This document shows positions 1 to 12,614 of a stretch of DNA of 64,000 nucleotides, piece by piece. This DNA comes from Lichina pygmaea (lineage: Eukaryota > Ascomycota > Lichinomycetes > Lichinales > Lichinaceae), in the NCBI GenBank assembly GCA_963422465.1, contig OY730172.1, positions 1,240,001-1,304,000 of the forward strand, read 5' to 3'. A program made the position numbers and the translations under genes. The notes beneath the pieces were generated by a model, which did not search any database, was not told the DNA's origin, and saw nothing but the letters and a program-made list of their open reading frames with translations. Numbering within the stretch: position 1 is the first letter of the stretch; every line of letters starts with the position of its first letter.

Positions 1-1372
1 ATGGGCATTGGCGTGTCGATACAGCAGATGTGGAAACACGACAATGGATATAGAGATCGGCTGCGTACGATGCTTCGGGGCATGTTCAGCCAGGCGCTGG
101 GGCAGGCCTCAGGTTCTCACAGCTGCTTCGTCCCATATCACGTCGATGCCATCACGTTGCAGGCCGTAGGCGACGGCTTGCAGGATGAGATGGCCATGGG
201 TCGGACCATCGAGAGCATCTTTCGAAGTCTGAACAACCTCCTCGAGCACTTTCACCAGAGCTTCTTCTTCTACCTCCTGATGCACCCGAAACGATTCGTC
301 AGCATCGGCACCTACCTCCCGAGCGCGATGCTGATTGCGGGGAATTTCACGATCATGGCAATCGCGCTGTGGATTCAGAGCGGCCGGCCGTCGTCGCGCT
401 CGTCGAGCAATGAAGAGGCCAAAGGGGACGTGTCCAAGCAACTGGCGAGCGGAGGCGCCGTTCAGGTGGTCCAGCACGGCGATGCCAAAACCATCCTGCT
501 ATCCTCGACCTTGGCTGTTGCAGAGCGCAAGATGTCCCTACCATTGGCGCTCGTCGTTGGATTCCATATTCTGGGTCTTCTGCGTCTGTGGCTGTTCGTC
601 AGCCTGCCTGCAAATGTAGGTGGCAGATCCTTCTCGTTCGGCTCAGCGCCAGGAATCGTAGATGCGGCCCTGCCATGAATGGGTCCGACTCTCATCCGAG
701 TACTCGCTAACGGACGTGGTGATGCGTGATCAGAAGCTGTCCGAAACATACACCATACCTATCTTATTCTCAGAGATCAACATCCTACTGTGTATTGCCG
801 CCATCCTGGAATGGATCTCCATTCCGACGGCACAGCAATGCGAACTGATCAAGTCCTTCTCCCTTTTGGTCCTCGGCATGTTCGTGTCGACCCTCGCGAC
901 GCTCAATTTTTCTCTGGCCTTGATCATCGGTCTGCTCTCGACTCCGCTCAGCTTCGCTCCTGCGACGAGTTCGATCGGCGGCATCGAAGACGATCGTGAA
1001 CCCCATCGCCTGGAAGGAATCCGTAAACAAGACACCTCTCCTCCTCTTCCGCCTGCCTCTTCTCGGCCGCCGCCTCGACCACAGCGACGCATGTCGCGGG
1101 CGCAGAAAATCAGCTTCGTGCTCCGTTGGATGGTCGTCACGGGCAGCATCACGGCGTTCTCGCCGCATCTCATGCTCGACTACATTACCGGCTTCGACGG
1201 CGCCACCAAGGCCGCCTTCCTCACCAAGGCCGCCTTCGGCTGGCACGTCTGGCGCGCCTGGACGCCTCTCGTCGCTTTCTGCTGCGTCTGGTGGTCCGCT
1301 TGGGCTGTCGGCATGTTGCTCTGCATGTGCCAGGTGCGCACGATGCGACAAATGATCAGAGGGAGGATATGA
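1..1372 (+). CDS. GAA1: GPI transamidase component GAA1, 3' part
   Basis: This is a subunit of the ER-membrane GPI transamidase, which replaces a C-terminal signal peptide with a GPI anchor. The 5' end lies outside the window. Exon <1..615 and exon 734..1372 join in phase 0 across a GTAGGT..CAG intron with a GCTAAC branch-like motif, removing a false stop after 'DAALP'. Family-typical segments are 'GQASGSHSCFVPYHVDAITL' and 'LNNLLEHFHQSFFFYLL', which resemble the conserved Gaa1 luminal core. They are followed by several hydrophobic segments (for example 'PSAMLIAGNFTIMAIALWI' and 'LLVLGMFVSTLATLNFSLAL') matching the multi-span C-terminal half. A Pro/Arg-rich loop lies near 1040-1090. The ATG at base 1 is internal, not the true start. 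Family assignment is from memory of the motif and is fairly secure. Confidence 0.87.
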
Positions 1373-2280
1373 TACCTATACGATCGGATGGATGTCTTTT
1401 GTTCGGTATCTGAAAGTTCCTTTGGTTCTCTGCTTTTGTACGAGGTACGCCTCGTACTATCTTCTTTTCCATTTCGATGTCATTGGGGGAAAACATCGTT
1501 CTGTTTCTTTATCCTTTCTTGGAATATTTCTGCCTTTTCAGTCCCGCTGCTTCCACCAAGCACCCCTCAATCCTTCCAAGCAAAGTCAAAGCTCGACCGA
1601 GTCAGCATCTGCATATCTGCATCGTGATTCATGAATCGAGGGACACCATCATCTCATCGTTCAACATAGTTATCTCGTGGAAGCTTGACGCCATGATTGA
1701 TCACACCCGGAAGCATCAATACTGTACGTACCACATGCGACATGCCACACACCACACATCACACACACACCACACACCATACCGTCAGAGCGTAAGTCAG
1801 ATCAAGTATCAGGCCTGCAGGTCACCAAGGAAACAAAGTATCTTGACACCGAGCGCACACGTCAGACGTTTTATTACGGTAGTTAGCCCACAGCTTCATT
1901 CGGGTCGGTTTATGAAGCCATGTCTTGGCGAATGATCTGGTCGGCTCAAAGAGCTGGTGAACCTTGGTAGACTATGTGCTCGGTGAGTTGAAAGGGACGT
2001 CCTCTTTCGTTCGGCGAATGGCTTGAGTGGCACGAGTGGCGAACAGGGACGCACGAGGGCTATAGGGCGCCGATGGCGCGAGTGTCGTATCATTTGATGT
2101 GATACTGTGAGTACAGCCGTGAACTACAGCGGCGTTCTAGACGATGGTGATAATGATGATGTACTCCGTACAAACAGGGGGATATGCAGAGACGCGGAGA
2201 GGGCGTGAGAGGATATCTTGCATCTCGGGCGAGAAAGCTACTACTGTATGAGAGGTGATGGGATGGATTTTTCAAGATGA

Positions 2281-3493
2281 TCAACTAGCCCATACGTCCT
2301 GGCCGACGGTCTCGATCCAGTTGCCGAGCTGGTTGACGCTGTCGTCCCAGTCGTTCAGCCGTCGACGCATGCTGTCGATCTGCTTCATGTCGAGCACTTT
2401 TGGCTGGACCCAGGTGATGCGGGCCACCTCGTTGACCTGGTCGATGCTGCCGCGCACGAGGCCGAGGCTCATGGCCTTCATGACGAGGTGCTCCATGTGC
2501 TCGAAGCCCACCCTGGTCTCCTTCGCGAGGTCCTGGAAGGTTATGGTGCGGTCGTGCGGGGCGCGCTTGAAGACCGCCTCCGTGAGCGCCGACATCGAGA
2601 TCTTCTCGTCCAGAAACGACTTTCTCTCCAACATCAGGGTGTTCTTGCTCAGGTGGTTCCTCGTCTCGTCGTACTCCACCAGATCGCCGCGGTTGATCAC
2701 AAACACCAGGTCTCGCAGCCAATCGTGCGACGTCTCCTTGAGCGAGTCGAGGATCGGGTGCAGCAGCAGCTCGCCAAAGTTGTAGATGCTGTCCGACATC
2801 AGCGCCGCCACGCTCAGCTCGTACGCGCGCTTCTGTCGCTCGTCGGACGACAGGTCCGACAGGTCGACGCAGGCGAGGTAGAGCAGCGTGTGGCGGTAGT
2901 ACAGCGTGAAATCGAGCTTGGCTTGGAAGTAGTCGGCGCTGACGCGGTAGAAAGCTGCGTGGACCACCGACTCCACAGAGTCGAACCCTTCGAGGATCAG
3001 TTCCGCCTTGCGAAGGTCTTTCCGCATATCTGACAAGTCCCCTAGTAGTAGCTTGACCTCGGCAACGATCACGGTCACGTATACAAAGGCATCTTGCGAG
3101 GTGGGCTTGTCGACCTTGGCGGCGAGCGCGCTGAAGAAGGAGAGACGTTCTTTGGCGTCTGCAAGCACTGGTGAGCCACTGCAGGAGCAGCATACGGCCG
3201 GGCAGATATGGATATAAAGCACCTTTACATTGTTCGGCGGCACTCAGCCCTATCGTGACGAGCTGCAACTGACTGATCTTGTCGGCGAAGCTAAGCACAA
3301 AGTTGTTGTACACCGCTAATCGCTGCGGCGCGCTCTCGGGATGCTCGAAGTATTGCACCAGGATCACCGTCAGTTGATGCCATAGCTTCCGTTCCCAGAA
3401 GTCTTCAAAGGACATGAAGTGGCCTTGAAGGTCTGAAGGGGCGGCATCGCGCTGCTCGGTCAGGAACTCGGAGATGCGGTCTGGGTTCATCAT
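2281..3493 (-). CDS. RPN9: 26S proteasome non-ATPase regulatory subunit RPN9
   Basis: This is a PCI-domain lid subunit of the 19S regulatory particle. Exon 1 is 3493..3229 and exon 2 is 3158..2281. The intron (donor GTAAAG, acceptor TTGCAG) joins '..LSAAEQ' to 'YAKERLSFF' in phase 1, giving 380 aa, the usual Rpn9/PSMD13 length. The N-terminus 'MMNPDRISEFL' and 'FEDFWERKLWHQLT' fit fungal Rpn9. The C-terminal PCI part includes 'ISMSALTEAVFKRAPHDRTI' and 'RITWVQPKVLD'. The ATG at 3493 is directly followed by a second in-frame ATG at 3490, so the start is uncertain by one residue. It is divergent from the NDUFA9 gene, with 225 bp between start codons, so a shared promoter is likely. Confidence 0.95.
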
Positions 3494-3718
3494 GGTGCCG
3501 GTGGTGACGATAGTGACGATGGTGCCGATGGCGCCTGTAAGGCGCAGAGTTCGAGCTTTGGTTTGGGGGAGCTTCCTTGCGTGTTGGAATACTATAGTCT
3601 TCCGTAGCTTGTACCCCTTGTACATGCTGATGGGTACCGTAAGTGATTAGTCACTCCTGTCCATCGGGTGTCCTTCCGCGCTATCGTCACAACAGTCAAG
3701 TGTCGGGACTCAGTCAAG

Positions 3719-5342
3719 ATGCGCGAGCGGTTGTCAACTGTTGCTCGAGGCCCGTTAGGCGCCCCAGGCCGACCTATACTTCGTCAGTCGACAATCGGAC
3801 AACGAAGGCATATTGTTCAAGATGTCGCCATCACTCGGACAGGGAAACCTATCATTAGGGTTCAGGGTGGCAGGTGCGCCTGATCTAGCTTCCTGTGATG
3901 ATGGAGATCCATGCTAATTGCTGAGCAGATCGTCCGCTGGAGGTACAGACTCGACAGCCTGTCATACAACTGGCCTCTCTGACGTGCCCTACAAGGTCAT
4001 ACGGCCACAGTCTTTGGAGCGACGGGGTTCCTTGGACGATACATCGTGAACCGGCTTGGTCTGACGTCCTGCGCAAGTCATCTACCGGTAGTTTCTGACA
4101 AGGCTCACGACAGCTCGGAACGGTTGCACCGTCGTGATACCCTACCGAGAAGAAATGGCCAAACGGCATCTCAAGGTGGCTGGAGATCTGGGCAGGGTTA
4201 TTTTTATGGTGGGTCTCCGCCCTTGTTGGATAGTCTACACATGTGCTCATTGCATTCAGGAATATGATCTGCGGAATACTCAATCTCTTGAAGAAAGTGT
4301 GAGACATTCCGACTGTGTCTACAATCTGGTCGGTCGAGAATACCCGACAAAGTAGGCCTACCAGCACAGCGCCGACTCCATGTCCAGAATGGAGAGTTGA
4401 AGCGTGCTCCATAGAAACTTCACGTATGAGGACGTCCATGTCGAGGGCGCCGAGCGGATCGCCGAAGCCGTTGCCAAGTACGACGTGGACCGCTTCGTCC
4501 ATGTATCGTCCTACAATGCCGACGTCAACTCGCGTTCAGCATTCTTCCGGACAAAGGTTGGGCACCTGCTCATCTGTGGGATGCGCCTCTAACAGAGCTT
4601 TCTAGGGCCAAGCAGAACAAGCCGTGCGAAGAATATTTCCAGAGACCACCATCGTCAGGCCGGCGCCCATGTATGGACACGAGGACCGGCTGCTCAACAA
4701 GCTCGCTGGGGTGACGAACCTCTTCACCGCCAATCACATGCAGCAACGATTCCGGCCCGTGCATGTATGCAACATGAAAAGGTTTCCTGCTTGCAGAACT
4801 CAGTCTAATGAGCACCTGAACAGGTGATCGATGTTGCCACCGCATTACAAAGCATGATCACCGACGACAGCACGGCATCAGAGACCTACGAACTCTACGG
4901 ACCAAAAGAGTACTCGGCAGCCCAGATAGCCGAGCTTGTCGACAAGGAGATCATCAATCATCGGCGACACGTCAATATACCCAAGCTCATCTTCAAGATC
5001 ATCGCCGCTGTCCTGAACAGGGCGATATGGTGGCATACGATCTCGCCGGACGAGGTTGAGCGCGAATTCATGGACCAGAAGGTCGATTCCACCGCCAAGA
5101 CCTTTAAGGATCTCGGCATCGAGCCGGCTGAGCTGAGCGGGCTGACATACCAGTATCTGGTTTGTCTCTCTCGACTGCTTATGTTCTTGAAGAATTCCTT
5201 TACGTCGTTTTCATCAACTAATTGCCAATGTCATTTCATGCAGCAAGGTTATCGGACCTCAGCATACTACGACCTGCCCCCAGCGACGGAGCGCGAGAAA
5301 CGGGAAGAGAAGAGGTACCTGCACGTCATCGATGATCAGTGA
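3719..5342 (+). CDS. nuo-40: NADH:ubiquinone oxidoreductase 39-40 kDa subunit (NDUFA9, nuo-40)
   Basis: This is an accessory subunit of mitochondrial complex I with an NAD(P)H-binding, SDR-like Rossmann fold. Nine exons fit in phase: 3719-3873, 3929-3942, 3996-4058, 4114-4208, 4260-4351, 4415-4556, 4606-4764, 4824-5159 and 5244-5342, giving 384 aa. Exon 2 is only 14 nt. Joined sequence gives 'GGHTATVFGATGFLGRYIV', the nucleotide-binding glycine motif. It is followed by 'YNLVGREYPTKNFTYEDVH' and 'YNADVNSRSAFFRTKGQAE', both typical of this subunit. The Arg-rich N-terminus beginning at the ATG at 3719 suits a mitochondrial presequence. A GTG at 3668 in the same frame would add 17 residues but is not a likely fungal start. 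The intron 4059-4113 uses a weak donor (GTCTGA). Confidence 0.94.
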
Positions 5343-8218
5343 CGCAATTTTGCTAGGTTACTGTACCCTACCACGTTCTTCCATCCATCGAAAGCGACAC
5401 ACACTATAACCTGGACATCTTTATCCTTTACGTGACAGGTGCGACCTGTGCTCCACCTCCTTAATCCCTCTCTCACGCATGGCTATGATCTGTCCAGGAC
5501 GTGGCCACTGAGTGATTTATCCCTGGGGCCTTTACCTACCCAAATTGTAGCTACGACTGAGCAGCCCCTGACTGAGCAGTCCTGATCGAGTGGTCCTCTT
5601 TGAGTACGTAACGCAACCGTAATTTATGTTGCATGACCCATGACATAAAGAACAGCTCAGCCCTGCCAACGAAGTGTGACTCGAGCCACGGTTTTACCGA
5701 ACTGAAAAGTGCCCTCACCATCCACGGAAGACTCCTCATATCACAGCCATGGATGCTAGTACAGTAGCCCCGGTTGCGAGTACTGATAGCTCAAATTCTG
5801 TGCTGTACGAGGTAGCGAGGTGGATCTTGATCATGGGTTGGTGGTAAAGTGGTAGAGTGGTAGAGTCGGCGAGGTGATGGGCTGACGAGCTGAAGGGCTA
5901 ATGTTCTAGCGGGCAGGCGGGCAGGCGGGCAGGCGGGCAGGCGGGCAGGCGGGCAGGTAGGCTAGTATATTGGAATGATAGTGGGGAGATACTGGCAAAG
6001 TAGTGCCCTGATACAGTAGCACTGGTAAGTAAGTAGCCAGGCAGGCTTGTGAGAGCAGCAGCGAACTATAATGATACAATATATGGGCCTGAGTGAACAT
6101 AACATAGGGTCTTTGAGTAGTCGACAAAGGGTGAGGAGTGGAGAGTAGGAAAGGCAGAGAGGGGCAGGGGCAGGAGGATCAGTAAGAAGCAAGACAGAAG
6201 AGGAAGTGTCTGGGTGACAGGGATCGTGGAATACATTCCATCGTAGTTGAAGTATTTTCCATGTCAAGAGTTACATATGAAATATTCAAGGGACTTCGAG
6301 TCTTGTACTGAGCTGGGTATCCAAACCCAATGAAATGATCCTTCAAGTAAAAGTCTGGACACCGGTGCCTTCGGGAGGCATCTCTGGCGTGAAAAGATCA
6401 AATAGATGCCTGACAGTACTGTCGTATCGACCCAAAAGATCTCGCGGCCCGACCATCCTCGATGATTGCGTACTGTAACGAACGCAATATTTCTGCCGGC
6501 AGTACGGGATGCGGAGTGTTCAATTTGCTCGCTGGTGGATTGTCCACTGTTCTTCCAGTTCTTCCTGTTCTTCATGATTCGTCAGCTTGGAGATTGCAAG
6601 GTGCCGAGATCCAGCGTCTTGTTCTGTTCTTTTGGTAATACCTGGTCGAGCACAGTAGGTAGTTCGAGAAAAGAAAACAACTTCTTTGAAATCAGAAGAG
6701 CATGCCGGAGTACCAGCCTCAAGGTGCGATGAGCAGTGCGGACTAGGACAGTGTCACAGCCCTATACTGAGTGTCCGTTGGTGTTGCAGAGCTTATACTT
6801 TTCCCGGTTCGAGATAGAAAGTGACTGGGGCTGGGAAGATGAGGAGGTCTTCTTCACCAACAGGCGCTCATGCGCCTGAATATGGAGATTCCGGGTTGTG
6901 GTTCAACCGCGAAGTTTATCATATCAATGATGAAGGGGTGCCAGAATGTTTGTAGACCACTTCGACTAAACAGTGCCGCCAGAGCAGCCCAGAAGACGGC
7001 CTCTCAGTAGTGTTGATACGAGTAAGGGCTCACCGGACAGCCTCTGGGCTGTTGGGGAATGATGTCGCGGCATGAACGAGCTTGACAATTGCTTTCGTCG
7101 TAGTGAAGCGGTGACATGGTGGTCACCCGCTGGGACGTGATCACCTAAAATACTGGATTAGCCATTGAGTATCTTCAAGATGAATTGAGCACATTCGTAC
7201 AATATAGAACCTTTGCCCTTGGAAGACCATAGATGGTCAATTTATATATGCGACCGACACGGCTTTCCCATGGCTGCTTGGCGGACTTAGGATGTCGGCG
7301 AGCCCCCGCCGATGAAGCATCTTGACCAGCTGTTGTCTCACGACAATCAGCATCGCTGCCCAGTCGCCGACAGTACAGTGATATATCCACCCACTGCAAT
7401 CTCGAAGAGGAAGCGGATGCACTACACCCGGCTGCTTGTGATAAATTGATGAGGCTACCAACAGGTTGCCCCATGAGAGCGGATTGCATAGAAGGTGGTT
7501 TAAAACCTGCCCTGAATGTGCTTGTCCACAGTATCAACGGAGCGGCCGGCATAGAGACCGCTGCCTCGAGAGAAGCAATCAACCCCGAGATCCATGATAT
7601 AGATGCACTCTTAAGAAAACTGAGGTTGCCCCAGATCGGGAACCGGCCATTGAATTATGAGTTTATGCGGAAAGGGTCTTCGGGCGGAGCTGACTAGCTT
7701 GAGGAAAACATGAAAAATGTTGACGAGCAGAAACTTCCACAGGCTTTCAAATCAACGTTGACAGTACAGGTGTCTATGCCAGATTGCTGCACAAGGCAGC
7801 AAGGTGTTCACCAGAATCATGGAGTTTCAGGCTTGGTCTAGCAGAGTGGTCGGAGTCGTCCCGGTTGCTGTACTCGTAGTCATGACCGGCTCTGTCACGT
7901 GGCTAGAACATGTTGGAACATTCGGGCCATTGTCTTCGTTGGTATTGGCACATGTCACTGTAAGGTGCAAGTATTATATATTCTAAGACCTGACAATACA
8001 CAGGGTCTCTCCATCAATAGCTGATTACTGGCATTGAGACAAAACAATAGATACAATTTCGCTTTTCAGGGGTCTGTGGTATCTGCTTTCTGCTCTACAA
8101 ATGAAGAGCTCCCTTGTCTTACAAGAGCTCTTAGTACTAAACACCGTCAACACTCCCTCCGCTCGCAGATGAAATCCGATCTTCCAAGGTTATAGTCTAG
8201 CCAAGGTCTACAGCTGTC
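5343..8218. other. 2.9 kb gene-poor interval
   Basis: I see no convincing gene here. It holds the 8-bp tandem array listed separately. An open frame near 7446-7697 (+), with 7175-7582 open on the opposite strand, has no start context, splice partner or family resemblance that I recognise. It may be a decayed gene fragment or chance. Confidence 0.5.
5909..5957. repeat. 8-bp GC-rich tandem repeat (about 6 copies)
   Basis: Six near-perfect copies of GCGGGCAG stand in tandem. The regular GGG runs give potential for G-quadruplex or slipped structures on the + strand. It is not in a coding frame that I support. Confidence 0.9.
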
Positions 8219-9687
8219 ATGTCGGAGTCTCGCACTACTGTTCTGATCAAGCGCAAGAGGGATGAAGATGCACTCGACTCTCTCTGTGAGTAGCCTTGCT
8301 AGTGGTATTTTGTGAATGCTAAAGCTGATGCTCTTGTAGATGTACAAGTCGGCACTCGTCCCATAAAACGACCCTATGCAGAGGGTGTCCTTCGAAGAGT
8401 GGTCCAAAAGAACGGGATCGAGAACGATGGGACACAGCCGGCATCGAGCCATGGCTCAAGCTCCGGAAAGCTGCCGGCCATTTCTGTCGGTCCTGTGGTC
8501 CCTAAGATCCGCGAGACAACAAAGTCTGGGATCACGGGCTCCACGGTCAGAACGCCTGGCTCTAGCATGCAGCACCCTTCAAGTTTGCTTGCAGCAAACA
8601 TCCCACGTTTCCATCTCAAAAGGCCAAGTCAAGCAGAAGAAGAGGACACATCTGGTGGTCTAGCGAAGACAAAGCGAGTGAAAAGGAACGGAGCCACATT
8701 TGTTGCCGAGGAGACACAGTCAGACAAGCTCCTTGTGTCATCAACCGAGGACAGTCAACGGTTAGCGGAGAAGAGTTCGCCTGTCTTGGAGGAGCAACCC
8801 AGATCGAAACAGGGTCCAGATCCGCTAAAAGATCACACCAATCAAGAAAAGCTTCAAGGAGTCTCTGTGAAAGACCTTGATGGCAGGAATGCTGAAAAGA
8901 AAGCTGTGGCAGTGGAGAATGGCAGCTCGGAGCATGATAACCTGCCACTTCCTCACCGAGAATTCCTCGTCGATGTTCTACGGTCTGAAGAACGCAATGA
9001 CGACATTCCCTCCCAGGCCTCATCGAGTACTCGGAATGAGCAGATACTATCATCTTCAGAGGAGCGGGTCAGCGAGGACACCGACATGAATCAAGGTCTA
9101 TGCGACTTGCGGCTTGCTGCTAGCGACGATTTCGTCTACGACACGTTCATCCTCGAGCCACAGCTGCCGAAAGACGCTATGGAGGTTCAGAAAGGCCGAG
9201 TTGGCGTTCTCACCATCGGTGATGAGGATCAAGAGTACTGGCTTGAAGGGCAAGTTGTGCACGGTGAAGGTCTGTCAGACGACGAATATGGTGACGATGA
9301 GGAGGACGAAAATGGTAAGTGGAGCACGTCCCAGGATTACTTTCTGACGTCGCCGAGGTGTCGTTAACCCTTCTCATCATTTCAACAGCGGAGGGCTACT
9401 ATGCAAACGACTATCCCGACGAGTCTAGCTCGGCAGGAGACGACGAGGAGTGTGGGTTCAGCGACGATGGCGACGGCAGCGGAGACGGCGATACGGGCGA
9501 TGGCTTCACCTACAAGAGGAGACGAAGGAAGACTTTCGAGGAAGACTTTCGGTCCATCTGGAGCGGGGATGAAGGGGACGCCGATCTCGGTTCCGAAGAG
9601 GATGAAGACGGAGACGACGTCGACAGCAGATGGAAAGCCATTCGGCCGTCCGCGACTCGTCCTCCTTGGCTCACGTCCTATAGCTAG
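8219..9687 (+). CDS. IWR1: RNA polymerase II nuclear-import adaptor, IWR1-like
   Basis: Iwr1-type proteins bind assembled RNA polymerase II and guide its nuclear import. The exons are 8219-8285, 8340-9314 and 9389-9687, giving 446 aa. Intron 1 (GTGAGT..TTGTAG) joins 'KRKRDEDALDSL' to 'YVQVGTRPIKR', the typical family N-terminus 'IKRKRDEE..L.VQ'. Intron 2 (GTAAGT..CAACAG) joins the acidic core 'DDEYGDDEEDEN' to 'AEGYYANDYPDE', the hallmark Iwr1 motif. The centre (about residues 40-260) is low-complexity and probably disordered. The C-terminus is very acidic and carries a basic 'KRRRRKTFEED' segment. Length is within the variable fungal range. The C-terminal motif makes the call secure. Confidence 0.9.
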
Positions 9688-10489
9688 TCACTTCAGCTCG
9701 TTCTGCCGGGCCAGTTCCCGCTTTTGTTGGTTGATGGAAGACTGAGCAGACTCATACATACACATTGACTTATATTGTGCCGCTCGTCCTTCTCTAGTGT
9801 CTCGTCATCTTCGTTCCGTCACTAGGCTATATCTCTCATGGCGCTCTCCACTGCTGGGGCCAACCTTGACTCGACTTCTCTCCTGTAGGTCCTTTCGATA
9901 GCTGCGCAACCTGATGACCTGTATCGTCTCTAAGAAGCCAGCCTACACCGTCTTACAAATGACATTTTTATCCGAGTACAAGGTTTAAGTCATACCACCG
10001 GCACCAAGGAATCCTCATTTGAGGCTGCGGGTGCAAAGGACTGCATTCACGTGAACGTGACACGCAGATTTTCTTAGAGAAACAATGGTCTACTTCTGCG
10101 TTTGCAGCGCTCTAGATACAGAAGAGATGGGGAAGAGCGTAGAGGAATAGTCTGGGAAGAGCTTTTTTGACTTGGCCATTGCGGTGCGCATGTAGCTCCG
10201 ATTGCGAATCCAAATATCGGCCGACATGACCAGAGTCCATCGGCGGAAATCAGGCTTGAACGACTTCGTCCAGCGGTAACGAAACGAAGGACGTTCCGCT
10301 CCTGCAGACAGACGCTGCAGCTCGTAACTTCCGCGGCAGTTACATGAGGTGAAAACAAGTACTCCCTAGAAACGATCGGGGAGGATCATCTGCGCAGTGT
10401 ACGGAGGCGGTTGTTGGGAGAGTCGTTTCCCTCTTACAGAACCTGCGCAGATGATGAAAGACATGCGCTGGAATCAAAATCTTCCCCGT
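9688..10489. other. Intergenic, nothing recognised
   Basis: This lies between the convergent IWR1 and cis-prenyltransferase genes. It probably holds both 3' untranslated regions. No coding signal, repeat or RNA gene was recognised. Confidence 0.5.
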
Positions 10490-11705
10490 TCAGGCCTTCA
10501 GCGCTTCGCTGGCACGGGGTTGGATCGTCATTGCATCTATCCGCCCGACCGTCTTGCGTTGCCACTGCCATTCAAGCAAAACAGGCAGGAAGTTCCAGAG
10601 ATCGAATTCCGGCCATAGACATTCGAGGAAGACGACCTTCGTGTCCTGGTGACATTGCCAGAGCATAAAGTCGCTCAGGCGCTCGACGCCGCTTGTCCGG
10701 ACGAGAAGGTCCAGCGGCGGATTTCCCGCCGTGAAGAGATGCCGGTCGATGGTGGCGGTGTCAATGCTTTCCGGATCCGGGTATATCACGGTCTCGGCCT
10801 CGGCCGAATGCTGCACGGGAGTATCAGGATGCAGCGTCGACGATGTCGAGGCCGAATCCTCGGCGTCCGAGATCGACGTCAGCGATGTCGAGGACAGCGT
10901 CAGCTGCGAGCCTGGCTGTAAATTGCGAGAACGGATATTCTGGCTGATGCGCGATTCCGAGAACGGCCGTCTTGATTCCGGAAGCGGCCGCGAGTATTCG
11001 CTCACGGTGTCGCGGATGGCTGCCGTGATCTCATCGCGGGATGTGTAGGGGAAGCAGACGTTCAGGACTGCCCTTCAGAGCCGAGTAATTTAGCAGGCGT
11101 GCCTACGACAATGCGAAGGGTCGTAGAGTCGATCTCACTTCTGATTGTGGCGGGTCAACCCAACAGCGCGGTCGATCGCTTCCAGGACGTCCGGCCTGAC
11201 CAACTCTCGCCGGCCCAAGACGCGGATACAGGCTCCGTAACGGTCCAGTACATCTCCATGCTGCGCCAACTGCGCGAGCTTGACTTTGGCCATGTCCATC
11301 AGCGCGTCCACCTCGTACTTGGACCGCTTGAAGTTCTCGATGCTAAAGGCGTAGATCGTGACTACTTTCACACCGGATCGATAGCAGACCTCGAGAATCT
11401 AGGAGGGCAACACAATGCATGAGTGAGGTGTGGCCCGGAAAGGCGTCCGTCCGCCTTGGACCTTACGGGAAGCACGAACCCACCCTAGCGAGTGCCTCAA
11501 AGCCAAGGTTGTGACCCTCGACGGTCTCGATGCGATGGGTCCTCGCGAACCTTCGATTTCCATCCATGACGAAGGCCACGTGCTGAGGGATGGGCCCTTG
11601 TCGCAGCGCACCGATCACCAGGCTGCGCAGCTGTTGGACTCCCCATTCGGCTGGTGGCGACGACAGAAGCCATCTCCGGGTTCGGGACAGATGGAGGGAA
11701 GGCAT
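10490..11705 (-). CDS. Dehydrodolichyl diphosphate synthase (cis-prenyltransferase, RER2/SRT1 family)
   Basis: This ER enzyme adds isopentenyl units to farnesyl diphosphate to build dolichol precursors for glycosylation and GPI anchors. Exons 11705-11484, 11398-11139 and 11072-10490 give 354 aa. Conserved regions appear in order: region I 'FVMDGNRRFA' with the catalytic Asp (residue about 46), 'EGHNLGFEAL', region III 'VVTIYAFSIENFKRS', and region V 'RTSGVERLSDFMLWQ' followed by 'WPEFDLWNFLPVLLEWQ'. Introns join 'LAR' to 'ILEVCYRSG' (phase 0) and 'RHNQ' to 'KAVLNVCFPYTSRDE' (phase 2). A Ser/Glu-rich insert of about 70 residues lies between 'FPYTSRDEI' and 'DPESIDTATIDRHLF', as in many fungal members. 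Whether it is RER2 or SRT1 cannot be told from the window. Confidence 0.94.
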
Positions 11706-12614
11706 CCTGGGTCGGCCAAGCGGCAGCCCAACGCTCGAGTTGAACGATCGCAGTAACGCCCGTTGACGGCTGAAGCTTTAGATCACATGATCTGGGCTGT
11801 CGGCATGCTACGAATCCTGGTACGGTTCGGTAGGTACGTATGCACTGTACGAGTATGGTAATTGTGCCGAGGGGCACGGAGGGGACTCTCGTACTGAGGA
11901 GTTGGGGGGCTGCTTACTTCCGTACTACAGTACCGTGGTGAATTAGAACATCGCGGGACTCTTTTCTGAGCGAGAAAGCTCACGGGTACAAAGTCACGAC
12001 ACAAGTCTGCGTACACCGGTACGATCCATCGGCTGCTATCTTCTTAAGTAATGCGACAGAATCAGAGTTACAGCGACAGCACCAAGCGACGATGTATTGA
12101 TCCTCCGGACTAAGCCGAGGTAGATTTTGTACGAAGGTGTATGCAGACTTGTGTCGTGCAACTGTAGCAATCGATTGTCTTGCTGTTCCCGGTGTAGCAG
12201 TAGTAGAGAAGCCCCGTCCCAGGGTGTAGTCGTGAGTGTGTGTTGTATGCGTGTACGTTACGTACATCTGACCGTTGTGTTGGCCCCCTCCTTTCTTGCG
12301 GGATAATCCTCCCCCCCCCCCCCCAATCCCCCCTCCTTCTCTCGCTGGGCACGCTGGCGTGGCAGGCCAACTGCGCAGCCCCGTTGTGGTGCTGACCAAT
12401 CGCAAGATGCCATGCGACGAGGCTGAAAAGGCGCAGGGCGCAGAGCAGCACAAGGCTGTTGGGCAGCGTTCCCATCATGACTCCTTGTCTCTTCCTAGTC
12501 TCACCAGTACCGTAGCCACCATCATCCCGGACCATACACAGCTCTTGTCTTTGCCAGGCTGCTCATCGTCGCCCTTTCGAAGACCCCGACCAAGACCTCC
12601 TGCCAACCATCGAC
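11706..12614. other. Divergent intergenic region with a 14-C homopolymer
   Basis: This lies between the minus-strand cis-prenyltransferase and the plus-strand HeLo-like gene. A run of 14 C occurs at 12311-12324 within a pyrimidine-rich tract. No other feature was recognised. Confidence 0.5.

Noticed and set aside
5909-5957. CRISPR or telomere-like array
   Set aside because: The unit is 8 bp without spacers and is not TTAGGG-like. It is a simple tandem repeat.
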